Source of the DNA: Epilithonimonas sp. JDS
Lineage (GTDB): Bacteria > Bacteroidota > Bacteroidia > Flavobacteriales > Weeksellaceae
Length of the DNA: 64,000 bases
Reading direction: 5' to 3'
Assembly: GCF_021261315.1 (NCBI RefSeq)
Contig: NZ_JAJSAX010000006.1
Coordinates: forward strand, 124,001-188,000
Positions 32,841-41,582 of the stretch are shown here, one piece after another. The notes under the pieces were generated by a model, which saw only the letters and a list, made by a program, of their open reading frames with translations, was not told where the DNA came from and ran no database searches. A program made the position numbers and the translations under genes. Each line of letters opens with the position of its first letter. The stretch's first letter is position 1.

Positions 32841-33923
32841 ATGAAAAGAATTTTATTTTTTTTACTGCTAATTTTAACCCAGTTTTCTGATGCGCAAATC
32901 ATCAGAAAATACTCCAATGAGTTCCTGAATATAGGTGCCGGTGCAAGAGGTCTCGCAATGGGTGGCGCGGTGGTTTCCAATCAGGATGATGTCTATTCTC
33001 CGATGTGGAATCCGGCTGGACTGATCAAAATCGACCGTGACTGGCAGGTTGCAGCAATGCACGCAGAATATTTTGAATCCATCGCGAAATACGATTATCT
33101 GTCTTACGCCAAACCTTTGGATTATGGGAACGGTGTTTTTGCTATTTCTTTAGTAAGGCTCGGCGTCGATAATATTCTCAATACAACACAATTGATTGAT
33201 TCAGAAGGGAATATTGATTATGATAAAATCAGTTCTTTCTCGACTTCAGATTACGCAGCTTTGTTTTCTTACGCATTTCATCCGAACGGAAATCAAAAAT
33301 TAGATGTAGGTGCCACAGCGAAAGTAGTTTACAGGAATGTCGGAAAGTTTGCCAGCGGATACGGTTTTGGATTTGATGTGGGCGCAATTTATCATTCGGA
33401 TACAGACTGGAATTACGGTTTTATGCTGAGAGATGCCACCACGACTGTCAATTTCTGGACGATTAATCAAAAAGAATTATCAGCGGTGGTAAATGGCGAA
33501 GAATTTAATCCTGCTCCGACGGACAAAATGGAAATCACAATGCCAAAACTGAATGTAGGTTTCAGCAAAACATTTGAATTCAACAGAGATTTAAAATTAC
33601 TACCAGAAGCTGGCGTCAACATTGATTTTGCAAAAACGGCAGCCTTGGTTTCCACTGATTTTGCCAGCATCACACCTTATGCCGGTGGAGAATTGATCTT
33701 TCAGGATATGATTTTTGTGAGATTAGGGTTTAATAGATTTCAAACTATTTCTGATATCGAAGATCTTAAAAGAAAAGTATCTTTCCAGCCAAGTGCAGGA
33801 ATAGGTATTAAATATAAAGGCTTAACTTTGGATTATGCCATCACAAATTCCGGAATCGGAGGTTCAAATTTCTATTCCAATTTCTTTTCTTTGAAACTGG
33901 ATATGCAGGGTTTTAGGAATTAA
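32841..33923 (+). CDS. PorV/PorQ family outer-membrane protein
   Basis: A 360-residue outer-membrane beta-barrel of the PorV/PorQ (T9SS-associated) family. Signal peptide (MKRILFFLLLILTQFSDAQ), then FLNIGAGARGLAMGGAVVSNQDDVYSPMWNPAGL, a hallmark of PorV/UPF0164-type proteins. Size and lack of the full PorV end point to a PorV2-like paralogue rather than PorV itself. The frame runs upstream into the transporter gene; the ATG at 32841 gives the signal peptide. The secreted protein gene at 33942 follows after 18 bp, so the two are probably co-expressed. Confidence 0.85.
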   Translation: MKRILFFLLLILTQFSDAQIIRKYSNEFLNIGAGARGLAMGGAVVSNQDDVYSPMWNPAGLIKIDRDWQVAAMHAEYFESIAKYDYLSYAKPLDYGNGVFAISLVRLGVDNILNTTQLIDSEGNIDYDKISSFSTSDYAALFSYAFHPNGNQKLDVGATAKVVYRNVGKFASGYGFGFDVGAIYHSDTDWNYGFMLRDATTTVNFWTINQKELSAVVNGEEFNPAPTDKMEITMPKLNVGFSKTFEFNRDLKLLPEAGVNIDFAKTAALVSTDFASITPYAGGELIFQDMIFVRLGFNRFQTISDIEDLKRKVSFQPSAGIGIKYKGLTLDYAITNSGIGGSNFYSNFFSLKLDMQGFRN

Positions 33924-33941
33924 TAAAATCAAATTTTCATC

Positions 33942-34703
33942 ATGAAAAAAATCTCAACGTTACTTGCAATTGCTGTAATTACATTCATCAAATCTCAGGC
34001 AGTTTCTGACTACAGATATATTTCAGTTCCGTCGGAGTTGGCTGATTTTAAAGAAAACAAATCATACGGTTTGAATACGATTCTCGAAAAATCGTTGAAA
34101 GGAAAAAAATATACTATTCTGCCGGAAAATAAGTCAAATTGGCCAGCTGATGCACTCGGAAATCCTTGCAAAGTTTTGAATGCTGATATTTTGAATGATA
34201 AAAGTATGTTCCGGAACAAACTGATCATTCAATTCAAAAATTGCAGCAATCAAATAGTATTAGAAGAGAAGGGCAGCAGTACGATTAAAGAATTCGAAGC
34301 TGGCTATCAGGATGCTTTGAAACAGGCTGTAGTGAAAATTCCGGTTTCAAATCCTTCGTCGCAAATCGAAAATCTGGCAGAGGCAAAATCTCAAGAAGTT
34401 GTAAAAACTTCTGAAGAGCCAAAAGCAAAAGAAGTAATTTCGCAAACGTCAACAGCTCAGAAATACACCAATAAAAATAAGACATTCCAAAAGATTCAGA
34501 TTGCTGATGATCAATTTATTTTGGTTGACGGCAACAGTTCCGTTCCTTTTGCAACTTTTAAATCAACGGCTAAAAAAGACGTTTACAGAGTAAAATTGAG
34601 TTCAGGAGAATCTACACTTGGCTATTACGAAAATGGAAACATCGTCATTGAGATGCCAAAAAGCAATGGTGAGTTTGCAAATGAAATCTTCACTGCAAAT
34701 TAA
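33942..34703 (+). CDS. Exported protein of unknown function downstream of the PorV-like gene
   Basis: A 253-residue exported protein with signal peptide (MKKISTLLAIAVITFIKSQA). The part up to about residue 130 looks like a compact alpha/beta domain (YISVPSELADFKENKSYGLN); a Lys/Glu/Ser-rich linker (about 130-185) joins it to a C-terminal beta domain (FQKIQIADDQFILVDGNSSVPFATF). I do not recognise the family. Tight spacing to the PorV-like gene suggests a joint role at the outer membrane. A terminator closes the unit. Confidence 0.7.
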   Translation: MKKISTLLAIAVITFIKSQAVSDYRYISVPSELADFKENKSYGLNTILEKSLKGKKYTILPENKSNWPADALGNPCKVLNADILNDKSMFRNKLIIQFKNCSNQIVLEEKGSSTIKEFEAGYQDALKQAVVKIPVSNPSSQIENLAEAKSQEVVKTSEEPKAKEVISQTSTAQKYTNKNKTFQKIQIADDQFILVDGNSSVPFATFKSTAKKDVYRVKLSSGESTLGYYENGNIVIEMPKSNGEFANEIFTAN

Positions 34704-34726
34704 TTTGAAATAATTTTTATCTTGAT

Positions 34727-34761
34727 AAAAAAATGGTCAGAAGCAATTCCGACCATTTTTT
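34727..34761 (+). terminator. Terminator of the EamA-PorV unit
   Basis: AAAAAATGGTC pairs with GACCATTTTTT across a 12-nt loop. Confidence 0.82.
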
Positions 34762-34793
34762 GTATAATAAATTTTATTAAGCAAAGCGCTAAA

Positions 34794-34820
34794 AGCCAAT
34801 TGCTATCAGCCAATCGCTAT
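34794..34820. repeat. Two tandem AGCCAATYGCTATC units
   Basis: AGCCAATTGCTATC (34794-34807) is followed directly by AGCCAATCGCTAT (34808-34820), overlapping the 3' end of the peroxiredoxin gene by 4 bp. Confidence 0.5.
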
Positions 34821-35452
34821 TTATTTGGCTGAGGTGTATATCGCAAATATGGTTTTACGACTTTCACACCTTTTGTAAATTTTTTCTCGGCATCTTCCTG
34901 AGAAAGTGCGGCAGGGACGATGACATCTTCACCGTCTTTCCAATCGACAGGTGTTGCAACGCCGTAGCCGTCAACTAATTGTAGGGAATCCAGAACTCTT
35001 AATATCTCGGTGAAATTTCTTCCCGTAGAAGCCGGATAAGTGATAATGAGTCTTACTTTTTTATTCGGATCGATGATTAATAAAGACCTTACAGTGAGAG
35101 AGGCGTTTGCATTTGGGTGAATGAAATCATAAAGCTCAGAGACATTTTTGTCCTGATCGGCAATGATTGGAAATTCCACTTCAGTATTTTGAGTTTCATT
35201 AATATCAGAAATCCAGCCTTTATGATTTTCGATTCCATCAACGCTTAGTGCCAGAACTTTTGTATTTCTTTTATCAAATTCCGGTTTCAATTCCGAGGTT
35301 CGTCCAAGTTCCGTAGTACAAACCGGTGTGTAATCCGCAGGATGAGAAAACAAAATTCCCCAGGAATTACCCAGATATTCGTAAAAGTTAATTTTTCCAA
35401 GACTGCTTTCTGCATCGAAATCAGGAGCTGTATCGCCAAGTTTTATAGACAT
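34817..35452 (-). CDS. Peroxiredoxin, Prx6 (1-Cys) type
   Basis: A 211-residue cytosolic thiol peroxidase. The active-site loop HPADYTPVCTTE holds Thr42 and the peroxidatic Cys45; Arg122 in LTVRSLLIIDP completes the triad. The C-terminal GVATPVDWKDGEDVIVP with a following KGVKVVKPYLRYTPQP tail is typical of the Prx6 branch. No clear resolving Cys is present, in line with a 1-Cys enzyme that uses a low-molecular thiol such as bacillithiol (inference, see bshA). Confidence 0.94.
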   Translation of the reverse strand: MSIKLGDTAPDFDAESSLGKINFYEYLGNSWGILFSHPADYTPVCTTELGRTSELKPEFDKRNTKVLALSVDGIENHKGWISDINETQNTEVEFPIIADQDKNVSELYDFIHPNANASLTVRSLLIIDPNKKVRLIITYPASTGRNFTEILRVLDSLQLVDGYGVATPVDWKDGEDVIVPAALSQEDAEKKFTKGVKVVKPYLRYTPQPNK

Positions 35453-35540
35453 ATTGTAATATTTTTTTGATTAATGGATAACAAATTTAATAATAAAAAT
35501 TTCAATTCATACTAATTTAGTATTAATTATTTTTGATCAT

Positions 35541-35570
35541 AAAAAAACCATTCAGATAATTCTAAATGGT
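35541..35570 (-). terminator. Terminator of the 35596-36123 lipoprotein gene
   Basis: ACCATTCAGA and TCTAAATGGT pair with one mismatch; seven T follow on the minus strand. Confidence 0.7.
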
Positions 35571-35595
35571 CCTAGTTTATTTTGATAAGTGTTTT

Positions 35596-36123
35596 TTACA
35601 ATTTACCAATTTTGCTGTCGTCGATATTGTATTTTGCAATCACTTCTTCGTAAGATAAAGTTCGTGGATCAACAGAATTTTTGCCAAAAACCGCTGGTAC
35701 TAAAACAACTCTGAAAGTTTGTCCATTGAGATATGTGCTCTTGAAAAGGCCATCCTGTATAGTAAGATCGAAATCTGCATCTAAAGTTAATTGAACATCT
35801 GCAGTTGTAAAATCGAAAATGTAATCCATTGAACTACCTCCGCTAAAGTAATAAGTTTTTGGAAGAGGCTCCCAAATTGGGCTGTTTGCGCCAGGATTAT
35901 TTTTACGATAAACCAAAACAATATCTTGATTTAATAGAGCACGGTTGAATTCGACAGTGTAATGATATAAATTATTAAATTCAGGATCTTTTATAAAATT
36001 AAGATTGACATCATAAACAGCAGGATACTCAACTTGTACTTGCACATCATCATCGTCATCTTTACAGCTAAAAATAAATATACTGGAAATCAGTATTAAT
36101 AAAAGGGGAAGGAACTTTTTCAT
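35596..36123 (-). CDS. Surface-type lipoprotein of unknown function
   Basis: A 175-residue lipoprotein with signal ISSIFIFSC and Cys20 followed by KDDDDD. An acidic run right after the lipid Cys matches the lipoprotein export signal that sends Bacteroidota lipoproteins to the cell surface. The rest is beta-rich (YPAVYDVNLNFIKDP, FNRALLNQDIVLVYRKN). No domain is recognised. It is a single gene with its own terminator. Confidence 0.75.
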   Translation of the reverse strand: MKKFLPLLLILISSIFIFSCKDDDDDVQVQVEYPAVYDVNLNFIKDPEFNNLYHYTVEFNRALLNQDIVLVYRKNNPGANSPIWEPLPKTYYFSGGSSMDYIFDFTTADVQLTLDADFDLTIQDGLFKSTYLNGQTFRVVLVPAVFGKNSVDPRTLSYEEVIAKYNIDDSKIGKL

Positions 36124-36237
36124 AAGTTAAATTTTTTACGTTATAATTTTATTACAAATAACAGACCATAAAAATAGCTGTTTTCAGCGGATTTAATATC
36201 TTTATGGAAAGTTTCTAAAATTTTAGATATCAAAAAA

Positions 36238-37989
36238 ATGAAAAGGTTAAGTCTTATAATAATAACTTTTATTTCGCAGTTTTATTTCCCTCAATACCAA
36301 CCAAAAAATCTCTCCAGTTCCGACCTCAAAAAAGCAAACGATTGGGTTGATAAAACCTACAATGCGCTTTCACAGGAGGAAAAACTTGGTCAGCTTTTCA
36401 TCGTTGCACTTTATACGAATAAGGACGAAGCACACATCAACCAAATCCGAAATATTGTTTTGAATGATAAAATCGGTGGATTGATTTTGATGCAAGACGA
36501 TGCGACGAGAGAAATTAATTTGGTCAACGAATTCCAGTCCAAGTCAAAAGTCCCGTTGATGATTGGGATGGATGCAGAATGGGGCGTTTTCCAGAGGATT
36601 GCAAAAGCACACAAATATCCTTGGGCAATTACGTTGGGAGCGATTCAGGATAAAAATCTGATTCACGATATGGCATCCAAAATTGCCGAAGACTGCAAGC
36701 GGATGGGCATCAATTGGGATTTTGCGCCCGTTGTGGATGTGAATACGAACCCAAACAATCCAATTATTGGAAACAGAAGTTTCGGTTCTGATGTCAATAA
36801 TGTCGTGAATTCCGCTTTGGCATATTCCAACGGTTTGCAGGACAACAAAGTTCTTGGCGCAATCAAGCATTTTCCTGGTCACGGCGACACGGACAAAGAT
36901 TCTCACTTGGATTTGCCAGTTGTTTCCCACAATATGGAACGATTGGAAAAAACCGAATTAGCACCCTTCAAAGCATTGATGGACAAAGGAATCGGTGGCG
37001 TAATGGTCGCACATCTCTATGTTCCAAGTCTTGAAATCGAAAAAGGAATTCCAGCTTCGATTTCCAAAAAAATCATCACTGGATTGTTGAAAGAAAAATA
37101 CGGCTACAAAGGTTTGATTATCACCGATGCGCTTAATATGGGCGCGGTTGCAAACAAGTTCAAAGCGGGAGAATTGGATGCGTTGGCTTTCAAAGCTGGG
37201 AATGATATTATGTTGTTTTCGCAGGATGTTGCAACTGGAAAAAGGTTGATTCAGAAAGCGATTGATAATAAAGAAATTTCGCAAAGTAGAGTAGAGGAGA
37301 GCGTGAAGAAAATTCTTTTGACCAAATATTTTCTAGGTCTTGATAAATATTCCAACGTTAACCCGGAAAACATCAACGAAGATTTGAACAACGCTTCACA
37401 TTCCGAAATCGTCCAGAAAATGTATTCCAACGCCTTGACATTAATTAAAAATGACAAGAAATTGTTGCCTCTTGATTGCAAAGAAACTTATTATTATGTT
37501 CCGTTGGAAGAAGCGCCTTACGAAACTTTCCTCAATCAATTGAATACAGAAACGACGGTGATTTTGAAAAAAGCTTCGGAAATCAATTCAATTCCAGCTA
37601 ACTCAAAAGTGATTGTCGGTTTTCATAAAGATAATTCCACGGCTTACAAACCATATAAAATCTCAGATTCAAGCAAAAAGATTCTTTCAGATTTAAGCAA
37701 AAATCAAACTGTGATTCTTGATGTTTTCGGAAGTCCTTACGCTTTGAAAGATATTGATATTTCCAAAGTTTCCACAGTCTTAGTTTCTTACGAAAATAAT
37801 GATGACGCGATGAAAGCCACAGCCAACGGACTTTTAGGTCAAACTAAAATCTGGGGAAGACTTCCGGTTTTGGTCAATGACAATTTAAAATTCGGAATGG
37901 GAATGGATATTGACGCTAAAATCCCAGCCAATCAAACCGATAGAAAAAATAGTTCGGAAACGAAGAATTCCAAGACAGTAATTGAGTAA
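36238..37989 (+). CDS. Glycoside hydrolase family 3, beta-N-acetylhexosaminidase-like
   Basis: A 583-residue exported enzyme with signal peptide (about 1-19). Its catalytic barrel has MQDDATREINLV, MGINWDFAPVVDV, the NagZ-type catalytic loop KHFPGHGDTDKDSH (210-223) and nucleophile Asp297 in IITDALNMG. The His/Asp loop is typical of N-acetylhexosaminidases of GH3, which often act on peptidoglycan or chitin fragments. A C-terminal alpha/beta sandwich (about 390-560) follows; the last 20 residues are polar. The next gene, a small lipoprotein, starts 16 bp downstream. Confidence 0.92.
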   Translation: MKRLSLIIITFISQFYFPQYQPKNLSSSDLKKANDWVDKTYNALSQEEKLGQLFIVALYTNKDEAHINQIRNIVLNDKIGGLILMQDDATREINLVNEFQSKSKVPLMIGMDAEWGVFQRIAKAHKYPWAITLGAIQDKNLIHDMASKIAEDCKRMGINWDFAPVVDVNTNPNNPIIGNRSFGSDVNNVVNSALAYSNGLQDNKVLGAIKHFPGHGDTDKDSHLDLPVVSHNMERLEKTELAPFKALMDKGIGGVMVAHLYVPSLEIEKGIPASISKKIITGLLKEKYGYKGLIITDALNMGAVANKFKAGELDALAFKAGNDIMLFSQDVATGKRLIQKAIDNKEISQSRVEESVKKILLTKYFLGLDKYSNVNPENINEDLNNASHSEIVQKMYSNALTLIKNDKKLLPLDCKETYYYVPLEEAPYETFLNQLNTETTVILKKASEINSIPANSKVIVGFHKDNSTAYKPYKISDSSKKILSDLSKNQTVILDVFGSPYALKDIDISKVSTVLVSYENNDDAMKATANGLLGQTKIWGRLPVLVNDNLKFGMGMDIDAKIPANQTDRKNSSETKNSKTVIE

Positions 37990-38005
37990 ATTTGGAAGAC
38001 GAAAA

Positions 38006-38506
38006 ATGAAATTTCCAGCAAGTATTATTATTCTGTTTTTTCTATTGTCTTGTGCAAAACAAGAAAATACATCAGGTATTAACAATGATTTATATAAAGA
38101 AATAATTAAATATCAGAAGGAAAATCCTATTGATAAATCTGACTCTCAATTTTTAAGTGATGGACATTTTATTTACGAAGTGGTAATTTTACCTCCAAAA
38201 TATTCCAATCCAGAAGATAAAAATTATTCTTTATTTATCACAATGTCAGTCTTTGGAATAAGAGACGATTTAAAAAAACTGTGCTATGGTGTCTATCAAG
38301 ATGAATTTTTACAAAAAACAGTAATTTATGATGAAGCAAATTTCATTGACAGATTTGTCACTGTAAAAAAGAAGGAAAATATTGAAACATATATTTTAAA
38401 AAATTCACCAATAATAGACATTGTTTATCCTGTTAGACTGTACAATATCGTTGATGGGAAATTATTATTCATTGATGAAATAAAAGGAAACAATCACAGA
38501 AAATAA
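38006..38506 (+). CDS. Small lipoprotein of unknown function
   Basis: A 166-residue putative lipoprotein: IIILFFLLSCAKQENTSG gives a lipobox with Cys18. The mature part is alpha/beta with an FIYEVVILPPKYSNPEDKNY segment. It is not recognised. The frame starts at a TTG (37982) overlapping the glycosidase gene; the ATG at 38006 leaves a proper signal. It lies between the glycosidase and bshA with gaps of 16 and 12 bp, so all three may be one operon. Confidence 0.65.
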   Translation: MKFPASIIILFFLLSCAKQENTSGINNDLYKEIIKYQKENPIDKSDSQFLSDGHFIYEVVILPPKYSNPEDKNYSLFITMSVFGIRDDLKKLCYGVYQDEFLQKTVIYDEANFIDRFVTVKKKENIETYILKNSPIIDIVYPVRLYNIVDGKLLFIDEIKGNNHRK

Positions 38507-38518
38507 AATAAGTAATTA

Positions 38519-39673
38519 ATGAAAATAGGAATACTTTGCTATCCAACCTACGGCGGAAGCGGAATTGTGGCAACGGAATTAGGAATGAGTCTGGCCGACA
38601 AAGGTTATGAAGTTCATTTCATAAGTTCTGCATTGCCAGCACGTTTGGACGTTACCAATCCGAACATTTTCTTCCACAAAGTGAATGTTCAGACTTATCC
38701 GTTGTTCCAGTACCAGCCTTATGATATCGCCTTGTCATCGATGATTTATCGAGTTGTCAACCTTTACAAACTGGATATTTTGCACGCGCATTATGCGATT
38801 CCTTATGCTTACGCCGCGTTCACGGCAAAGCAAATGTTGAAGGCAGAACACAAAGATGTGCCTTTGGTGACGACGCTTCACGGGACAGATATTACCTTGG
38901 TTGGCCAACATCCAAGTTACAAACACGCCGTCGAATTCTCTATCAATCAGAGCGATACGATAACTTCTGTTTCCGAAAGTCTGAAAAAAGATACGCTCCA
39001 GTTTTTCAATATTCACAAAGAGATTCAGGTGATTACCAATTTTATTGATAATTCTGTTTTCGATGATTGCAAAACTTGCCAAAGAGAACAGTTTGCCAGC
39101 GACGACGAAAAAATCCTGATTCACGTTTCGAATCTCCGTCCAGTAAAGAGAATTCAGGATGTTTTGGAGATTTTCAGGAATGTGAACAGAAAGGTACAAT
39201 CAAAACTCATCATCATCGGCGAAGGTCCAGAGATGGAGAAAATCAACCAGTTTCTGGAAGAAAATCCAGAATTGATTGGGAAAATCAAGTTGCTTGGAAA
39301 AGTCAACGATCTTTATAGGATTCTTCAGCTTTCAGACGTCTTTCTTTTGCCTTCCGAGCAGGAAAGTTTCGGATTGGCGGCTCTGGAAGCGATGGCGGCA
39401 AAAACGCCGGTAATCAGCAGTAATGCGGGTGGAATTCCCGAAGTTAATATTCAAGGCGAAACCGGATTTTTGGCTGAAATCGGAAATGTGGAAGCGATGT
39501 CCAATTACTGCATCAAACTTTTGAGCAACGAAGAGCTTCTTGCCGAAATGAAAAAGAATGCGAAAGCACAAGCACTGAAATTCGACCTCAAAAATATCCT
39601 TCCAATCTACATCGAGATGTACGAAACCACGATTACGAAGTTTGAAGAAGCTAAGTTGATTGATGTTAGATAG
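38519..39673 (+). CDS. bshA: N-acetyl-alpha-D-glucosaminyl L-malate synthase (bacillithiol)
   Basis: A 384-residue GT4 glycosyltransferase, the first enzyme of bacillithiol synthesis, linking GlcNAc to malate. The opening GILCYPTYGGSGIVATELG, HAHYAIPYAYAAF, VTTLHGTDITLVG and VSNLRPVKRIQDV are BshA-specific compared with other GT4 enzymes; ESFGLAALEAMA is the donor-binding E-x7-E motif. It implies that the thiol buffer is bacillithiol, which fits the DinB-like protein and the 1-Cys peroxiredoxin. The bshB and bshC genes are not in the window. Confidence 0.94.
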   Translation: MKIGILCYPTYGGSGIVATELGMSLADKGYEVHFISSALPARLDVTNPNIFFHKVNVQTYPLFQYQPYDIALSSMIYRVVNLYKLDILHAHYAIPYAYAAFTAKQMLKAEHKDVPLVTTLHGTDITLVGQHPSYKHAVEFSINQSDTITSVSESLKKDTLQFFNIHKEIQVITNFIDNSVFDDCKTCQREQFASDDEKILIHVSNLRPVKRIQDVLEIFRNVNRKVQSKLIIIGEGPEMEKINQFLEENPELIGKIKLLGKVNDLYRILQLSDVFLLPSEQESFGLAALEAMAAKTPVISSNAGGIPEVNIQGETGFLAEIGNVEAMSNYCIKLLSNEELLAEMKKNAKAQALKFDLKNILPIYIEMYETTITKFEEAKLIDVR

Positions 39674-39675
39674 AA

Positions 39676-39740
39676 GGTCTTCGACTGACAATGCTCAAAT
39701 GATTATTATTGAAATGTCACACTGAGCGGAGTCGAAGTGT
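39676..39740. repeat. CTTCGACT-type dispersed repeat
   Basis: CTTCGACT (39679-39686) and AGTCGAAG (39730-39737) bracket a spacer that includes TGTCACACTGAGCGG. This is an imperfect inverted pair typical of non-coding repeats in Bacteroidota; no function is visible. Confidence 0.5.
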
Positions 39741-39778
39741 CCAATATTAATTCACAATTAAAAATATTTTTATAACTT

Positions 39779-39814
39779 AACCCTTTCGAAGTCACGTACT
39801 TTGAAAGGGTTTTT
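39779..39814 (+). terminator. Terminator after bshA
   Basis: AACCCTTTC pairs with GAAAGGGTT, then five T. Confidence 0.8.
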
Positions 39815-39837
39815 GTTTAACGAAAATCAATACACAA

Positions 39838-41106
39838 ATGAATGAAGAAATATTACAATATCTCTGGAATTTTAAGAAATTCCGGCGGTTCGATTTTGTT
39901 TCCGTTGATGGAAAGAATATTGAAATCTTAGAATTCGGCGAATGGAATAAGAATTCGGGACCGGATTTTTTGTTTGCAAAGATTAAAATTGACAATATCA
40001 TTTTCGCCGGAAACATCGAAATTCACACCAAAGCGTCCGATTGGTTTTTCCATAATCATTCCGGAAATCCCGAGTTTGGGAATTTGATTTTGCACGCTGT
40101 TTATATCAATGATTGCGAAATTCCTGAATTGGAAAACCAACAGATTCCGACCTTGGAACTCAAGGATTATATTGATGAAACCTTGATTCAAAAACATCAG
40201 AATTTGAGGGAAGAACATTCGTTTGTTCCTTGTGAAGATTTGTTTGATAAAGATAAAATTCCGTTGTTTTTTGAGGAGGAAGTTTTGTTGAAAAAATTGG
40301 ATTTCAAATCTGAGGCGTTGGAATTATCATTAAAGAAAAATCAGAATAATTATGAAGCGGTTCTGTTTCAGCAATTGGCTTACACGTTTGGATTGAAAGT
40401 CAACGCGGAGATTTTTCTGCAATTGGCTGAAAGTCTGGATTTCTCAGTCATTCAAAAAATCAAACAGAATAAAGTTCAGTTGGAAGCTTTGCTATTCGGG
40501 ATTTGTAATTTTCTGGACGAGCCAAAAGATGAAATGATGAAAGTCTGGAAACGGGAATTTGATTTTTTGAAAGTGAAATTCAATTTGTCAGAGGTTAGAA
40601 TCAATCCAAAATTCTCAAAACTCCGTCCACCAAATTTCCCGACGATTCGGCTTTCGCAATTGGCAAATCTTTATCATTCTCAGCCCAATCTCTTTTCGAA
40701 GATTATTGGGGCAAAGACTGTTGATGATTTGTATTTGATTTTTGAAAATGTTTCGGCTTCGGAATATTGGGACAATCATTTTAATTTTGGGAAAATTTCA
40801 CCGGTTGAAAGTCAGAAATTGTCGAGCAGAGATTTCATCGATTTGATTATCATTAATGCGATTCTTCCCATCAAATATTTTTATCAAAAGAATCACAATC
40901 CGGAAATTGTAGATGATATTTTTGAATTCTACAAACAGCTGAAATCGGAGAAGAATTCTGTACTGGATGAATGGAAAAACTTGGGTGTGAAATTTGAAAA
41001 TGCTTTGAAGACACAGGCTTTTCTTTACCAATACAAAACATTTTGCACTCAGAAAAAATGCTTAAATTGCAGTATCGGTTTTCAGTTGTTGAAGAGCCAC
41101 GATTAA
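39838..41106 (+). CDS. DUF2851 family protein
   Basis: A 422-residue cytosolic protein of the Bacteroidota family DUF2851. In residues 41-70, GPDFLFAKIKIDNIIFAGNI and EIHTKASDWF have the spacing of an Asp...Glu-x-His/Lys core, like the PD-(D/E)XK nuclease fold; this is my inference. The middle is helical (about 150-330). The C-terminus has a Cys cluster (CTQKKCLNC) suited to metal binding. The function is unknown. The PspC-like gene starts 15 bp downstream. Confidence 0.85.
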   Translation: MNEEILQYLWNFKKFRRFDFVSVDGKNIEILEFGEWNKNSGPDFLFAKIKIDNIIFAGNIEIHTKASDWFFHNHSGNPEFGNLILHAVYINDCEIPELENQQIPTLELKDYIDETLIQKHQNLREEHSFVPCEDLFDKDKIPLFFEEEVLLKKLDFKSEALELSLKKNQNNYEAVLFQQLAYTFGLKVNAEIFLQLAESLDFSVIQKIKQNKVQLEALLFGICNFLDEPKDEMMKVWKREFDFLKVKFNLSEVRINPKFSKLRPPNFPTIRLSQLANLYHSQPNLFSKIIGAKTVDDLYLIFENVSASEYWDNHFNFGKISPVESQKLSSRDFIDLIIINAILPIKYFYQKNHNPEIVDDIFEFYKQLKSEKNSVLDEWKNLGVKFENALKTQAFLYQYKTFCTQKKCLNCSIGFQLLKSHD

Positions 41107-41121
41107 AGTAATAAATCCAAA

Positions 41122-41358
41122 ATGAAAGAGCCAATTGTAATCAACGGAATGCGCCACAAAATGGAAAGAGAATGGTTTGGCGTGCTCACAAGATACGGAA
41201 CCAAACTCGGAATTCCGGTTTCGAAATTGCGTGTTTTCTTTATTTATTCTACGTTTGCGACGGCTGGGATTTTCTTTTTGTTTTATCTCGGATTGGCTTT
41301 TATGCTCTGGATTAAGGATTGTATTGTGACGAAGAGACCGAGTGTTTTTGATTTGTAA
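41122..41358 (+). CDS. PspC domain membrane protein
   Basis: A 78-residue inner-membrane protein with the PspC pattern: an N-terminal amphipathic helix (EREWFGVLTRYGTKLGIPVSKLRVFFIYST) and a single hydrophobic segment (AGIFFLFYLGLAFMLW). PspC proteins belong to the phage-shock envelope stress response; no pspA is nearby. It starts 15 bp after the DUF2851 gene. Confidence 0.83.
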   Translation: MKEPIVINGMRHKMEREWFGVLTRYGTKLGIPVSKLRVFFIYSTFATAGIFFLFYLGLAFMLWIKDCIVTKRPSVFDL

Positions 41359-41368
41359 AAATTTTAAT

Positions 41369-41396
41369 CTCGCAGATTTAGCAAATTTTGCAGATT
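41369..41396 (+). repeat. Repeat family C, single arm
   Basis: CTCGCAGATTTAGCAAATTT followed by TGCAGATT matches the arms of the elements at 49098-49169 and 54435-54505; no matching right arm is present. Confidence 0.6.
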
Positions 41397-41480
41397 GCTT
41401 TAAAGATATTTAAGCCGGTTTAATGTTTCAGATTTTGAACGGGTTTTCGTTTTATAGACAAATGTTGTTTTGTACTGAAA

Positions 41481-41571
41481 TCCGCAGCCCGGCTTGAGTG
41501 GAAATCCTTTTTTGCGGCTGGAAAAGCAAAGGCAAAAAGATTGGGAACGGAAGACGGAAATAGCTGCCCAA
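41481..41571 (+). repeat. Structured intergenic repeat family A, copy 2
   Basis: The best preserved copy. The closing helix GCAGC (41484-41488) with GCTGC (41563-41567) encloses GAGTGGAAATCC, a hairpin AATCC-TTTTTTGC...GCAAAAAGATT, and the block GGAACGGAAGACGGAAATA. Together with the neighbouring single family C arm it explains most of the 308-bp spacer 41359-41666. I see no gene there. Confidence 0.75.
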
Positions 41572-41582
41572 ATATAATCCAC

